A stretch of DNA of 30,160 nt from Reclinomonas americana ATCC 50394 (GCA_048213135.1 PS015106.1:205663-235822); one strand, 5' to 3'. Positions 21,401 to 30,160 are shown, counted from the stretch's first letter. The notes: generated by a model not told the origin, from the letters alone. Made by a program: numbers and translations.

Positions 21401-22723
21401 TACCACGCCAGTCAATCAGCCACCAAACAAAACGCACAAGAAAAGACACACAAACCTGAAATGCCCATGCACCGGATCATTAATGATCTTGTAATGCCGG
21501 CCCGACGCCGTGCCCGCCGCATACGGCGAGCAGGTCGGATAGAACGCTCCCAGTCCATCATNNNNNNNNNNNNNNNNNNNNNNNNNNNNNNNNNNNNNNN
21601 NNNNNNNNNNNNNNNNNNNNNNNNNNNNNNNNNNNNNNNNNNNNNNNNNNNNNNNNNNNNNNNNNNNNNNNNNNNNNNNNNNNNNNNNNNNNNNNNNNNN
21701 NNNNNNNNNNNNNNNNNNNNNNNNNNNNNNNNNNNNNNNNNNNNNNNNNNNNNNNNNNNNNNNNNNNNNNNNNNNNNNNNNNNNNNNNNNNNNNNNNNNN
21801 NNNNNNNNNNNNNNNNNNNNNNNNNNNNNNNNNNNNNNNNNNNNNNNNNNNNNNNNNNNNNNNNNNNNNNNNNNNNNNNNNNNNNNNNNNNNNNNNNNNN
21901 NNNNNNNNNNNNNNNNNNNNNNNNNNNNNNNNNNNNNNNNNNNNNNNNNNNNNNNNNNNNNNNNNNNNNNNNNNNNNNNNNNNNNNNNNNNNNNNNNNNN
22001 NNNNNNNNNNNNNNNNNNNNNNNNNNNNNNNNNNNNNNNNNNNNNNNNNNNNNNNNNNNNNNNNNNNNNNNNNNNNNNNNNNNNNNNNNNNNNNNNNNNN
22101 NNNNNNNNNNNNNNNNNNNNNNNNNNNNNNNNNNNNNNNNNNNNNNNNNNNNNNNNNNNNNNNNNNNNNNNNNNNNNNNNNNNNNNNNNNNNNNNNNNNN
22201 NNNNNNNNNNNNNNNNNNNNNNNNNNNNNNNNNNNNNNNNNNNNNNNNNNNNNNNNNNNNNNNNNNNNNCATCATCATCATCATCCTCATCATCCATATC
22301 CGCGCCTAAACCTCCCAGTGCTGCACTGACACTGCCACTGTCACGTCGACGCATTCCCGTCACTGCAGCAGTCGATGATTCCCCGCCTGCTGTTCCTGTT
22401 CCTCCGCCTAACATGAGCTCCACTGAGCGTTTCCGCGTGACAGTGGTGGCTTGTGCAAGACGCGCGTGTGTCGACGGCGATGAGGCGGATGAGGTTGTCT
22501 GTGAGGTGCGTGAGGGGAAGATGATGACTTCTTCTTCTTCTTCCTCGTCTTCCTCCTCGGTCTTCATGTGCTCGTCACTGGTCTCCTTTTTGTGAGTGGA
22601 GGAGACAACTGATGGTGGTTGTTGTTGTGCTGGGGGAGGTGGTGGTGGTGGTGGGATTTCGACCACGTCGTCGTCGTCGTTGTCTTCGTCGTCTTCTTCG
22701 AGGAGGCGGCGGAGTGAGGCCAT
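18448..22723 (-). CDS. SAMHD1-like HD-domain dNTP triphosphohydrolase
   Basis: SAMHD1 hydrolyses dNTPs to nucleoside and triphosphate, controlling nuclear dNTP pools. Conserved segments in order: KIINDPVHGHF, FVDTPQFQRLRYLKQLG, SSYYVFPGGSHNRFEHCL, QPELEVTEHEAMMIRIA, GLCHDLGHGPFSHVWD, TWTHEDGSKMM, NSVDVDKFDYISRD, AKEVFNLYELFHTRYTLHK, AIEYMITDALVLAND, INYAMKDKNPVDNVHFYSS and FQERYIRLYVRDREK. The metal-binding HD set is complete: His in NRFEH, HD in CHDLGH, Asp in DVDKFD. The catalytic-site His of HGPFSH and TWTHE are also present. The N-terminus (MASLRRLLEEDDEDNDDDDV, then a proline run and an acidic stretch) replaces or precedes any SAM domain, which could lie in the 21562-22269 gap. The C-terminus ends PRKKRRKTGE*, a likely nuclear signal. 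Start ATG is at 22723, stop TAA 18450-18448. Several introns are long, near-pure pyrimidine tracts on the coding strand. Confidence 0.92.
18734..19170. repeat. Homopurine/homopyrimidine tract filling a SAMHD1 intron
   Basis: The intron between PRDQR and SFTIGREKVS of the SAMHD1-like gene is about 440 bp and almost entirely G/A on the plus strand (C/T on the coding strand). It is built from irregular GGGA, GAGA and GGAAGG units. It creates long spurious Arg/Glu/Gly and Ser/Leu/Pro frames that should not be annotated as genes. Confidence 0.9.
19725..20022. repeat. GGGAAGGA/GA tract with gap in a SAMHD1 intron
   Basis: G/A-rich repeat (GGAAGGAGAAGG-type units) up to 19848, gap 19849-19999, then GA repeats to about 20022. 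It lies in the intron before the VSKAIEYMITDA exon. The assembly evidently broke inside the repeat. Confidence 0.9.
20985..21305. repeat. G/A-rich tract in a SAMHD1 intron
   Basis: About 320 bp dominated by GA, GAAGAG and GGAGG units on the plus strand, lying between the exons for RLRYLKQL and SSYYVFPGG. This is the third intron of this gene with the same purine asymmetry. Confidence 0.88.
21562..22269. other. Assembly gap (708 N) in the SAMHD1-like N-terminal region
   Basis: Unknown bases separate the acidic N-terminal exon from the exon carrying the start of the HD core (KIINDPVHGHF). The right edge is a CAT/TCA repeat encoding Asp on the minus strand. Confidence 0.95.
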
Positions 22724-22778
22724 TTGTGCGTGCGTTTGGGGAGAAGAAGAAGGGGAGGGAGAAGGACAATTGAAGGGG

Positions 22779-22811
22779 TTTGCCTTCGATGTCGACGTCG
22801 ATATGGATCTG
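22779..22811. promoter_or_regulatory. 33-bp conserved block with TCGACGTCGA palindrome (copy A)
   Basis: This block matches 27884-27916 at 30 of 33 positions and contains the perfect 10-bp palindrome TCGACGTCGA with a GACGTC core. It lies about 55 bp upstream of the SAMHD1-like ATG and just past the stop of TRAF-TLDc copy 1. Intergenic position, palindromy and conservation suggest a protein-binding site, but simple descent from the tandem duplication is also possible. Confidence 0.4.
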
Positions 22812-22827
22812 CAAACGTGATAGTGTT

Positions 22828-25380
22828 TTACTCAACGAGGAACACTTCGTAGTCTGCCACTTGGAACTTGTGCGACCCCATCAGTGTTGTCGTGTCACAT
22901 GCTGCACCGTCTGTGCTCAGATATTGGGACGGAAGGTTACTGAGGCTGTTGCTGTTGCTGTTGCAGTTGTCAGCCAAGCGAAGATCAGGAGTACCAAAGT
23001 TAGGTCCATCTTCACGGCTGTGAAACACAGCATTTGGCTTCTTGTCGCTCTTCAGTGCAAAGCGACGCGCAGTTGCACCACTCCACGAAGCCGAGAACAG
23101 GAAGCTAGTGCCCGATGGATCGGCGGCATAAACACCATATGCAGGAGACGTCCATGAGACAGGCGTGTATCCGCCAGAAACTCGTCCGGTCGACGACTTG
23201 GCCACGACAAGCGTCGGTCTGCAAACAGTCACTCATCCATCAGCCATCAAAAACACCCATCTCTTTCTCTCCTTCCTCACTCACTCACCCACGATTGTCA
23301 CATCGCTGGTGGAATGTGGCTGCCCTGAACCCATCTCGACTGCCTTTGAACAGCAACGTCAACTTGGGCGCCTTTCCGCCGCTGCCCCGCGCTTGCTGCA
23401 CCCACTGCAGCACCACTCGCCCATCCGCAGCATTCAGCAGATCACTGCCAAATTTTCCCTCGGCCAGCTCCCGCTCCTCTCGTTCCCTGGCGATCCGCTC
23501 GCGCTCCTCTCGTTCCCTCGCCAGCCTCTCACGTTCCTCCTGCTCCCTGGCCAGCCGCTCGCGTTCCGCCGCCTCTCGTTCCTGGATCTCTCGTACATGC
23601 ACCTCCAGAGGCTCGAGACGGGCAAGCAGCTGCAGTTGGACAAGAGGCAGAGTAAGAAAAGGAGACAAACGCAATTAACCCCTGAGTGATCACACAACAA
23701 ACCTGAGCAACACCTCTCTCGAGAACTTCACGTAGGCGCTGCTCAGCGGCGAGTTGCTGGCGACACTCGACAAGCACTCCCACACTTTCGGCAAGACGCT
23801 CATCCGTTGCTTGCCTTGCTCGTTGCTCAGCCGCTAGTCGCTCATCCGCCGCCCGCATATCAACTTGCCTCGCCTCTCTCTCCTGGACCAGCTGCTCCCT
23901 GCTCGCAGCCACCATCTGAGACAGCTCTCGCACCCGGCCATGCAGCTGTGCAAGACAAGTCAGCAGCATGAATTGGCCAGCAGCATCCACTCCATCATTC
24001 CAAACTCACCTCTCGCAGCGGTCGCTCCACTCGCAGCACATCACACACTCGCTCGTGCTCCTCCCTCTCGCCAATGATCCCACGCCATTCACACCCCAGT
24101 TCACCACCACGACATACTGTGTGTTGCAGTCGGCACTCCGTTTCTGCCACAAGAGAACAAATCAGTGTCCTTCCCTCGCTTCCTATCACTCTCACTTAAT
24201 CACACACACACACACTCTCCCTCCCTCCCTCCCTCCCTCTCTCCTTCCCTCCCTCCCTCTCCTTCCTTCTTCTCCCTCTGTCTCTCCCTCTCCCTCTCCC
24301 TCTCCCTCTCCCTCCCTCACCAAGATGCCGCTGCATCTCCGCCAATGCACACAGCTGCTCACATCCACGCGGACACACTCACATACACCCGCTCCAGCTG
24401 TGCTCCACCATCTCGCTCAGCGCCAATCGCACTCCACATCCGAGCGGACACTCGCGCAAACAGCCGCTCCACTCATGCTCCGCCGTGCGATCGAGAGTCA
24501 TCCGCTGTCCACATCTCTCGCATGCATACGGGCACTGCGTGAGGCCATGTGTGCGGTAATAGTCGCCTACCGTCTGCTCATCCACAGTGAGGACAAAGCA
24601 CAAGACAAACAACTTCATCAGACAACACAAACCATGGGTGCGTGGCACAGCGGGCATGTGATCTGTGGTGCTCTCTCATGTCAACATCATTGGCGACTTG
24701 CGGAACAACAACAACACAGAACCTTCATGTTGCTGTACATGAGCTGAAACCGTCGCTGAACCTCGTGCATTGTGCCGAGGGACGTGACTCCATCGCCACA
24801 CAGATCCGCTCCAGCCTCCGTCACATGCTCACTGTCACATGAGACCCCACAAAAGAGAGAGATGGAAGTCAGTGAACAGCTTCTCCCTTCCCTCTCATGC
24901 ACACTCACCGACACAAGTGGTGCAGCTCGCTGGCACACAGCACGAAATCCGGAGCACACAGATCCTGACAACAACACAATGTCAATGTCATCAATGCACG
25001 CACGAGAGAGAGAGAGAGAGAGAGACGACTCACAGTGCTGCATTCCCTTTCTCTCTCTCTCTCTCTCTCACTCTTCGCACACTGACCATGCACACTGGGC
25101 ACACGTATTCCTCCGCCAATGTCCGCGACTCTTGCGCGACTTGCTCCATCCACAAACGCGGTGGTTCCTTCTCCTTCTCTCCCTCCTCAGATGGAGGACG
25201 ACGATGCACAGCGCGCACCACACAAAACACGTATTGTTCCTCACTGTCGCCAGTGAGTCGCATCACTTGCTGCTCGAGAACAACCTGAGTGTCATCAGCA
25301 GGAGGAGGAGGAAGAGGAGGAGGAGCAGACCCACTGCCTTCTCCACCACTGCCTCCCACGTGCGCGTCTTCGAAACCCAT
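22828..25380 (-). CDS. RING / TRAF-type zinc finger / coiled coil / TLDc protein, copy 1
   Basis: Starts at ATG 25380 (MGFEDAHVGGSGGEGSGSAP) and stops at TAA 22830-22828. Domain order: a Pro/Gly N-terminus; a RING-like module split over exons (EEYVCPVCM, DLCAPDFVLCASELHHLC, then ITCPLCHAPM); TRAF-type zinc fingers (TQCPYACERCGQRMTLDRTA, then ECPLGCGVRLALSEMVEHSW and VCPRGCEQLCALAEMQRHLG); a finger-like exon (CRLQHTVCRGGELGCEWRG); coiled coil (HGRVRELSQMV, ADERLAAEQRARQATDERLA, then ERERLAREQEERERLARERE); and a C-terminal TLDc domain (SDLLNAADGRVVLQWVQQ, LTLLFKGSRDGF, GGYTPVSWTSPAYGVYAADP, SFLFSASWSG, ending DYEVFLVE). RING plus TRAF fingers suggests an E3 ubiquitin ligase oligomerised by the coiled coil; TLDc domains elsewhere bind the V-ATPase. 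The function is inferred from domains only. Confidence 0.85.
23411..23582. repeat. 172-bp tract identical to 28565-28736
   Basis: Covers the end of the coiled coil and the start of TLDc in copy 1. I read it as identical base for base to copy 3, while flanking bases differ and copy 2 is clearly diverged here. Confidence 0.85.
24200..24319. repeat. (CA)n and (CCCT)n/(CTCCCT)n tract in an intron of copy 1
   Basis: A CA run followed by about 100 bp of CCCT/CTCCCT repeats in the intron after the MQRHLGE exon of copy 1. The corresponding introns of copies 2 and 3 are short and lack it, so the expansion is specific to copy 1. Confidence 0.9.
25004..25070. repeat. (GA)n and (CT)n microsatellites in the RING intron of copy 1
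   Basis: A GA run at about 25004-25025 and a CT run at about 25050-25070 lie in the intron between the CPVC exon and the DLCAPDF exon. Confidence 0.9.
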
Positions 25381-25460
25381 TCACAAACTTATCATGATGT
25401 CCTGTCTCCCGTCACTCATCTGCCTTCACGACATGCAGCCCTTCTCCAAAACGAGGTGTT

Positions 25461-27833
25461 TCACTCAACGAGGAAGACTTCGTAGTCTGCCACCTGGAAC
25501 TCGTGCGACCCCATCAGCGTCGAGTCGTCAGTTACTGCACCATCAGTGCTCTGATAGTGGTACGGAAGGTTACTGGTGCTGCCGCTGTTGCTGATGCAGT
25601 TGTTCTCCAAGCGGAATTCGTTGCTGCCGAAGATGGGTCCACAAGCGGAGTTGTGGAAAGCGGCATACTGTTTCTTATTGCCCTGCAGTGCAAAGCGTCG
25701 CGCACTTGCACCGTTCCACGATGCCGAGAACAAGAAGCTGGTGCCGGATGGATCGGCGCCAAATGCGCCTTTTGCGGGAGACGTCCATGAGACAGGCGTG
25801 TATCCGCCAGAAACTCGTCCTGTCGACGACTTGGCCACGACAAGCGTCGGTCTGCACGCACACAGTCACTCATCCATCACCCACTAAGCACAGCAAGCAA
25901 CTCTCCTTCCACAATCACTCACCCACGATTGTCACATCGCTGGTGGAATGTGACTGCCTTGAATCCATCTCGACTGCCCTTGAACAGCAGCGTCAACTTG
26001 GGCACACTCCCGCCGCTGCCTCGCGCCTGCTGCACCCATTGTAGCACCACTCGCGCATCTGCCGCACTCAGCAAATCACTGCAGCTGTTAATTTTCCTGT
26101 CCGCCCGCTCCCGCTCCTCTCGCTCTCTGGCCATCCGCTCACGCTCCTCCCACTCCCTCGCCTGCCGCTCCCTTTCAGTAGCCTCTCGTTCCTGAATCTC
26201 TCGCTCTCGCATCTCCAGCGGTTTGAGACGAGCGAGCAGCTGCGGACGGAAGAATGAGGGGAGTGAAGCGCTCGATAACCACTGACATTTCACACAACAG
26301 ACCTCAGCAACGCCTCTCTCGAGAGATTCACGCATGCGGCGCTCAGCTGCCAGTTGCTCATCGGTCGCTTGCTGCTTCTGAGCCAATCGCTCCTCAGCAG
26401 CTTGTCTCGCTTCTCTCTCGTGAGCCACCATCTGCGACAACTCTCGCACTCGACCATGCAGCTGTGCAAACAAATGCAAGTCACCTCAGCATGAATGCAT
26501 GGCCAGCAACTTCCACTGTCCATACTCCAAACTCACCTCTCGCAGCGGTCGCTCCACTCGCAGCACATCACACACTCGCTCATGCTCCCCCTTCTCCCCA
26601 CCAATAATCCCACGCCATTCACACCCCAGTTCAGCACCACGACACACTGTCTGCTGCAGTCGGCATTCCGTTTCTGTCACAAGAGACCAAACATAAGTGT
26701 CATGACAGCACTTCACTCCTTCAATGCACTCACCAAGATGCCGCTGCATATCCGCCAATGCACACTGCTGCTGACATCCACGCGGACACGCTCGCATGCA
26801 CCCACTCCAGCTGTGCTCTGCCATCTCACTCAGCGCCAGCCTCGCTCCACATCCGAGTGGACACTCGCGCAAACAGCCGCTCCACTCGTGCTCCGCCGTG
26901 CGATCCAGTGTCATCTGTTGTCCACATCTCTCGCATCCATGCGGACACTGCGTGGGGCCATGTGTGCGGTAATAGTCGCCAACCGTCTGTTCATCCACGG
27001 TGAGGAGAGAGAAGCCAAGACAATCAACTCTCCATGAACACACAAACCATGGGAGCGTGACACAGCGGGCATGCAATCTGCGGTGCTCCCTCATGTCAAC
27101 ATCACTGGCAACTTGCACACATCACTCAGCAATCACACACAACCTTCATGTTGCTGTACATGAGCTGAAAACGTTTCTGCACCTCGTGCATTGTGCCGAG
27201 AGATGTGACTCCATCGCCACACAGATCCGTTCCAGCCTCCGTCACGTGCTCGCTGTCGCATGCAATCAACAAAGTGAGAGGAGGTCAGTGAATAGCTTCC
27301 TCTCTCTTCCCCTCTAATATACACAACTCACCGACACAAATGGTGCAGCTCGCTGGCACACAACACGAAATCCGGAGCACACAGATCCTGACAATGACAT
27401 GTCAATGCCATTTCAACAATACACACACACGCAAGAGTGCGTGCGTGTGCTTGTGGGTGTGTGAGAGAGAGAGAGTGAGTGAGAGAGAGAGAGAGAGTGA
27501 GTGAGTGAGTGAGAGAGAGAGAGAAACACTCACCATGCACACCGGGCATAGATACTCGTCTGCCACCACTCGCGATTCTTGCGCGACTTGCTCCATCCAC
27601 AAACGTGATGGCTGTGTCTCTTTCTCTCCCTCCTCTGGTAGAGGACGACGATGCACCGCGCGCACCACACAAAACACGTATTGTTCCTCACTGTCGCCAG
27701 AGAGTCGCATCACTTGCTGCTCGAGAACAATCTCATCTTCGGAAGCAGCAGCAGGCGGAGGAGGAGGAAGGGGAGGAGCAGATCCACTGCCTTCTCCGCC
27801 CCTGTCTCCAACGTGTGCGTCTTCGAAACCCAT
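25461..27833 (-). CDS. RING / TRAF-type zinc finger / coiled coil / TLDc protein, copy 2
   Basis: Starts at ATG 27833 (MGFEDAHVGDRGGEGSGSAP) and stops at TGA 25463-25461, 80 bp from the start of copy 1. Exon order is that of copy 1: CPVCM, DLCAPDFVLCASELHHLC, EHVTEAGTDLCGDGVTSLGT, the CPLCHAPM exon, TRAF fingers (TQCPHGCERCGQQMTLDRTA and following), CRLQQTVCRGAELGCEWRG, coiled coil and TLDc. It is the most diverged of the three. Its coiled coil is shorter (REARQAAEERLAQKQQATDE), the coiled coil/TLDc junction reads ADRKINSCSDLLSAADARVV, and the TLDc core has changes such as PAKGAFGADPSGTSFLF and NKKQYAAFHNSACGPIFG. No internal stop or frameshift is apparent, so it looks functional. Confidence 0.85.
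27461..27524. repeat. (GA)n/(GTGA)n microsatellite in the RING intron of copy 2
   Basis: Interrupted GA and GTGA repeats, preceded by CA/TG runs at 27420-27460. They occupy the same intron as the GA repeats of copies 1 and 3. Confidence 0.9.
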
Positions 27834-27883
27834 TCGTCACAATGTTGCCGTGGTGTCCCGTCTGTCAGGAGGTTCCTCACTCA

Positions 27884-27916
27884 TTTGCCTTTGGTGTCGA
27901 CGTCGACATGGATCTG
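27884..27916. promoter_or_regulatory. 33-bp conserved block with GTCGACGTCGAC palindrome (copy B)
   Basis: Contains the perfect 12-bp palindrome GTCGACGTCGAC (27896-27907). It lies about 50 bp upstream of the copy 2 ATG (27833) and downstream of the copy 3 stop. It matches the block at 22779-22811, also about 55 bp upstream of a start codon. The region upstream of copy 1 (25381-25460) keeps the flanking bases but has lost the palindrome. Confidence 0.42.
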
Positions 27917-27971
27917 TTCAGCTCCGCACCGCACCCTTCTCCGAAACGACAACTTGATGCAAGATGCTGCT

Positions 27972-30105
27972 TCACTCAACGAGGAACACTTCGTAGTCTG
28001 CCACTTGGAAGCTCGGCGATCCCATAAGTGTCGTCTTGTCACATGCTGCACCGTCAGTGCTCTGATAGTAGTACGGAAGGTAGCTGCAGCTCCTGCTGTT
28101 GCTGTTGCTGTTGCTGTTGCAGTTGTTCTCCAAGCGGATATCGTTGCTGCCGAACATTGGTCCATATTCAGAGCAGTGCCCCACAGCATTTGGCTTCCTA
28201 TCGCTCTTCAGTGCAAAGCGTCGCGCGCTTGCGCCACTCCACGATGCCGAGAACAAGAAGCTGGAGCCGGATGGATCGGCGGCATGAACACCAGATGCAT
28301 GAGACTGCCACGAGACAGGCGTGTACCCGCCACACACTCGTCCCGTCGACGACTTGGCCACAGTCAGCGTCGGTCTGCACGCACACAGTCACTCATCCAT
28401 CACCCACTAAGCACAGCAAGCAACTCTCCCTCAATCACTCACCCACGATTGTCACATCGCTGATGGAATGTGGCTGCTGCAAACCCATCTCGGCTGCCCT
28501 TGAACAATAAGGTCAGTCTGGGCACACTCCCACCGCCCCCTCGCGCTTGCTGCACCCACTGCAACACCACTCGCCCATCCGCAGCATTCAGCAGATCACT
28601 GCCAAATTTTCCCTCGGCCAGCTCCCGCTCCTCTCGTTCCCTGGCGATCCGCTCGCGCTCCTCTCGTTCCCTCGCCAGCCTCTCACGTTCCTCCTGCTCC
28701 CTGGCCAGCCGCTCGCGTTCCGCCGCCTCTCGTTCCAGGATCGCTCGTTCTCGCACCTCCAGCGGTTTGAGACGATCAAGCAGCTGCAGATAAACACAAG
28801 GTATAGTGAGGAAAGATGAGATGCACTTGGATGAGCCACCAAACACAAAACAGACCTCAGCAACACCTCTCTCGAGAGCTTCACGTACGCGCTGCTCAGC
28901 GGCGAGTTGCGCGGTGCACACGGCAAGTCGCTCATCTGTTGCTTGTCTCGCCAGCAGCTCAGCAGCAAGTTGTTCATCTGTTGCTTGTCTCGCTCGTTGC
29001 TCAGCGGCAAGTCGCTCATCTGTCAATTGAAGTCGTTCCTCGACAGCTTGTCTCGCCTGCTGCTCGGCCGCCAGTCGCTCATCCGCAGCTCGCATTTCAG
29101 CTTGCCTCGCCTCTCGCTCGTATGCAACAATCTGAGACAGCTCTCGCACCCGGCCATGCAGCTGTGCAAGACAAGTCAGCAGCATGAATTGACCAAATGC
29201 ATCCACAGCCTACACACCTCTCGCAGCGGTCGCTCCACTCGCAGCACATCACACACTCGCTCGTGCTCCTCCCTCTCGCCAATGATTCCGCGCCATCCAC
29301 ACCCCAGTTCACCACCACGACACACTGTGTGCTGCAGTCGGCACTCCGTTTCTGCAACACAAGAACAAAGTGAACAAATCAGTGTCATGACAGCACTTCT
29401 CTCCTTCCAAGCACGCTCACCAAGATGCCGCTGCATCTCCGCCAGCGAGCACTGCTGCTGGCACCCACGCGGACACGCCCGCATACACCCACTCCAGCTG
29501 TGCTCCACCATCTCGCTCAGCGCCATTCTCGCTCCACACCCGAGCCGGCACTCTCGCAAGCATCCACTCCACTCATGCTCCGCCGTGCGATCCAGAGTCA
29601 TTTGTTGTCCACATCTCTCGCATCCATGCGGACACTGTGACAGGCCATGGATGCGGTAATAGTCGCCCATCGTCTGTCCATCCACGGTGAGGGGAGAAGC
29701 CAAGACTATCAACTCTCCATGACAAACACAAACCATGGGAGCGTGACACAGCGGGCATGCAATCTGTGGTGCGTCAAGTCAACATCACTGACAACATGCA
29801 TACATCAACAAACAACAGCAACACACAACCTTCATGTTGCTGTACATGAGCTGAAAACGTTTCTGCACCTCGTGCATTGTGCCGAGGGACGTGACTCCAT
29901 CGCCACACAGATCCGCTCCAGCCTCCGTCACATGCTCACTGTCGCATGAGATCCCCACAAAGAGACAGGAGGTCAGTGCACAGCTTCTCCCTCCCTCTAA
30001 TATATACACTCACCGACACAAGTGGTGCAACTCGCTGGCACACAACACGAAATCCGGAGCACACAGATCCTGACAATAACACCATGTCAATGTCATCAAT
30101 GCACG

Positions 30106-30145
<40 letters not shown>

Positions 30146-30160
30146 GTACCCACAATGCGT
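27972..30160 (-). CDS. RING / TRAF-type zinc finger / coiled coil / TLDc protein, copy 3 (5' end outside window)
   Basis: Stops at TGA 27974-27972 and runs off the right edge before its first exon. Visible exons are DLCAPDFVLCASELHHLC (about 30070-30015), EHVTEAGADLCGDGVTSLGT, the CPLCHAPM exon, TRAF fingers (SQCPHGCERCGQQMTLDRTA, then ECRLGCGARMALSEMVEHSW and ACPRGCQQQCSLAEMQRHLG), CRLQHTVCRGGELGCGWRG, an extended coiled coil and TLDc. The coiled coil is the longest of the three, with repeated units of the form RQATDERLAAEQ. The TLDc part reads GGYTPVSWQSHASGVHAADP, SFLFSASWSG and an Asn/Ser-repeat stretch, and ends DYEVFLVE. The missing part should hold the MGFEDAH start and the CPVC half of the RING. 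Confidence 0.85.
28565..28736. repeat. 172-bp tract identical to 23411-23582
   Basis: Partner of the tract in copy 1. The two lie about 5.15 kb apart in direct orientation. Confidence 0.85.
30110..30144. repeat. (GA)n microsatellite in the RING intron of copy 3
   Basis: Uninterrupted GA repeat in the intron upstream of the DLCAPDF exon, the position occupied by GA repeats in copies 1 and 2. Confidence 0.92.

Noticed and set aside
22596-22820. Plus-strand Gly/Ser-rich ORF ending FAFDVDVDMDLQT
   Set aside because: It is antisense to the SAMHD1-like N-terminal exon. The similarity of its end to a frame at 27884-27916 is explained by the conserved 33-bp DNA block.
23000-30000. Regularly spaced repeats that might suggest a CRISPR-like or satellite array
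   Set aside because: The repeated sequence is three diverged protein-coding gene copies with introns, not short repeats with unique spacers.

Overview
The window is a draft-assembly segment from a unicellular eukaryote. Almost every gene is cut by short GT-AG introns (mostly about 55-75 nt). Products are purely eukaryotic: Ragulator anchor, FYV7-type rRNA-processing factor, 7TM-RGS, cytosolic leucyl-tRNA synthetase, Nek1-type tail, SAMHD1-like dNTPase and TLDc proteins. Base composition is moderately GC-rich, with many low-complexity tracts and four N gaps (6587-6825, 15383-16006, 19849-19999, 21562-22269). I see no bacterial, viral or organellar operon structure, no tRNA or rRNA gene and no CRISPR array. 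Lineage cannot be fixed from the sequence; it does not look like a plant, animal or typical fungus, and a free-living protist fits best.

Layout. Plus strand, positions 1-10.8 kb: a possible C-terminal fragment (2-109), an empty 110-901 stretch, then four tightly packed genes in one direction: a LAMTOR1-like N-myristoylated protein (902-2038), a FYV7-like protein (2185-3064), a seven-transmembrane protein with a C-terminal RGS domain (3102-5509) and cytosolic-type LeuRS (5644-10621). A 47-codon ORF with one membrane segment follows. Minus strand, 10.9-15.4 kb: a stand-alone tRNA-binding OB-fold protein with a predicted mitochondrial presequence (11543 to 10882), then a long coiled-coil, acidic protein whose C-terminus matches Nek1 kinases, running up into the 15383-16006 gap. 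Plus strand, 16.0-18.4 kb: a RecB/AddB/Cas4-type PD-(D/E)XK nuclease-fold protein with four iron-sulfur-type cysteines. Minus strand, 18.4-22.7 kb: a SAMHD1 homologue with all HD residues and long purine/pyrimidine-asymmetric introns. Minus strand, 22.8-30.16 kb: three head-to-tail paralogues combining RING, TRAF-type zinc fingers, coiled coil and TLDc; the third runs off the window.

The most noteworthy system is this tandem RING-TRAF-coiled coil-TLDc family. It looks like a TRAF-type ubiquitin ligase in which the usual MATH domain is replaced by TLDc, a domain known in other proteins to bind the V-ATPase. The array shows signs of recent gene conversion, repeat-length variation, and a 33-bp palindromic element shared between the upstream regions of copy 2 and of the neighbouring SAMHD1 gene. 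A second genome-level signal is the repeated use of an unusual 5' splice site, GTTGCG(T), in at least seven introns, where it restores conserved motifs such as the LeuRS HLGH signature.
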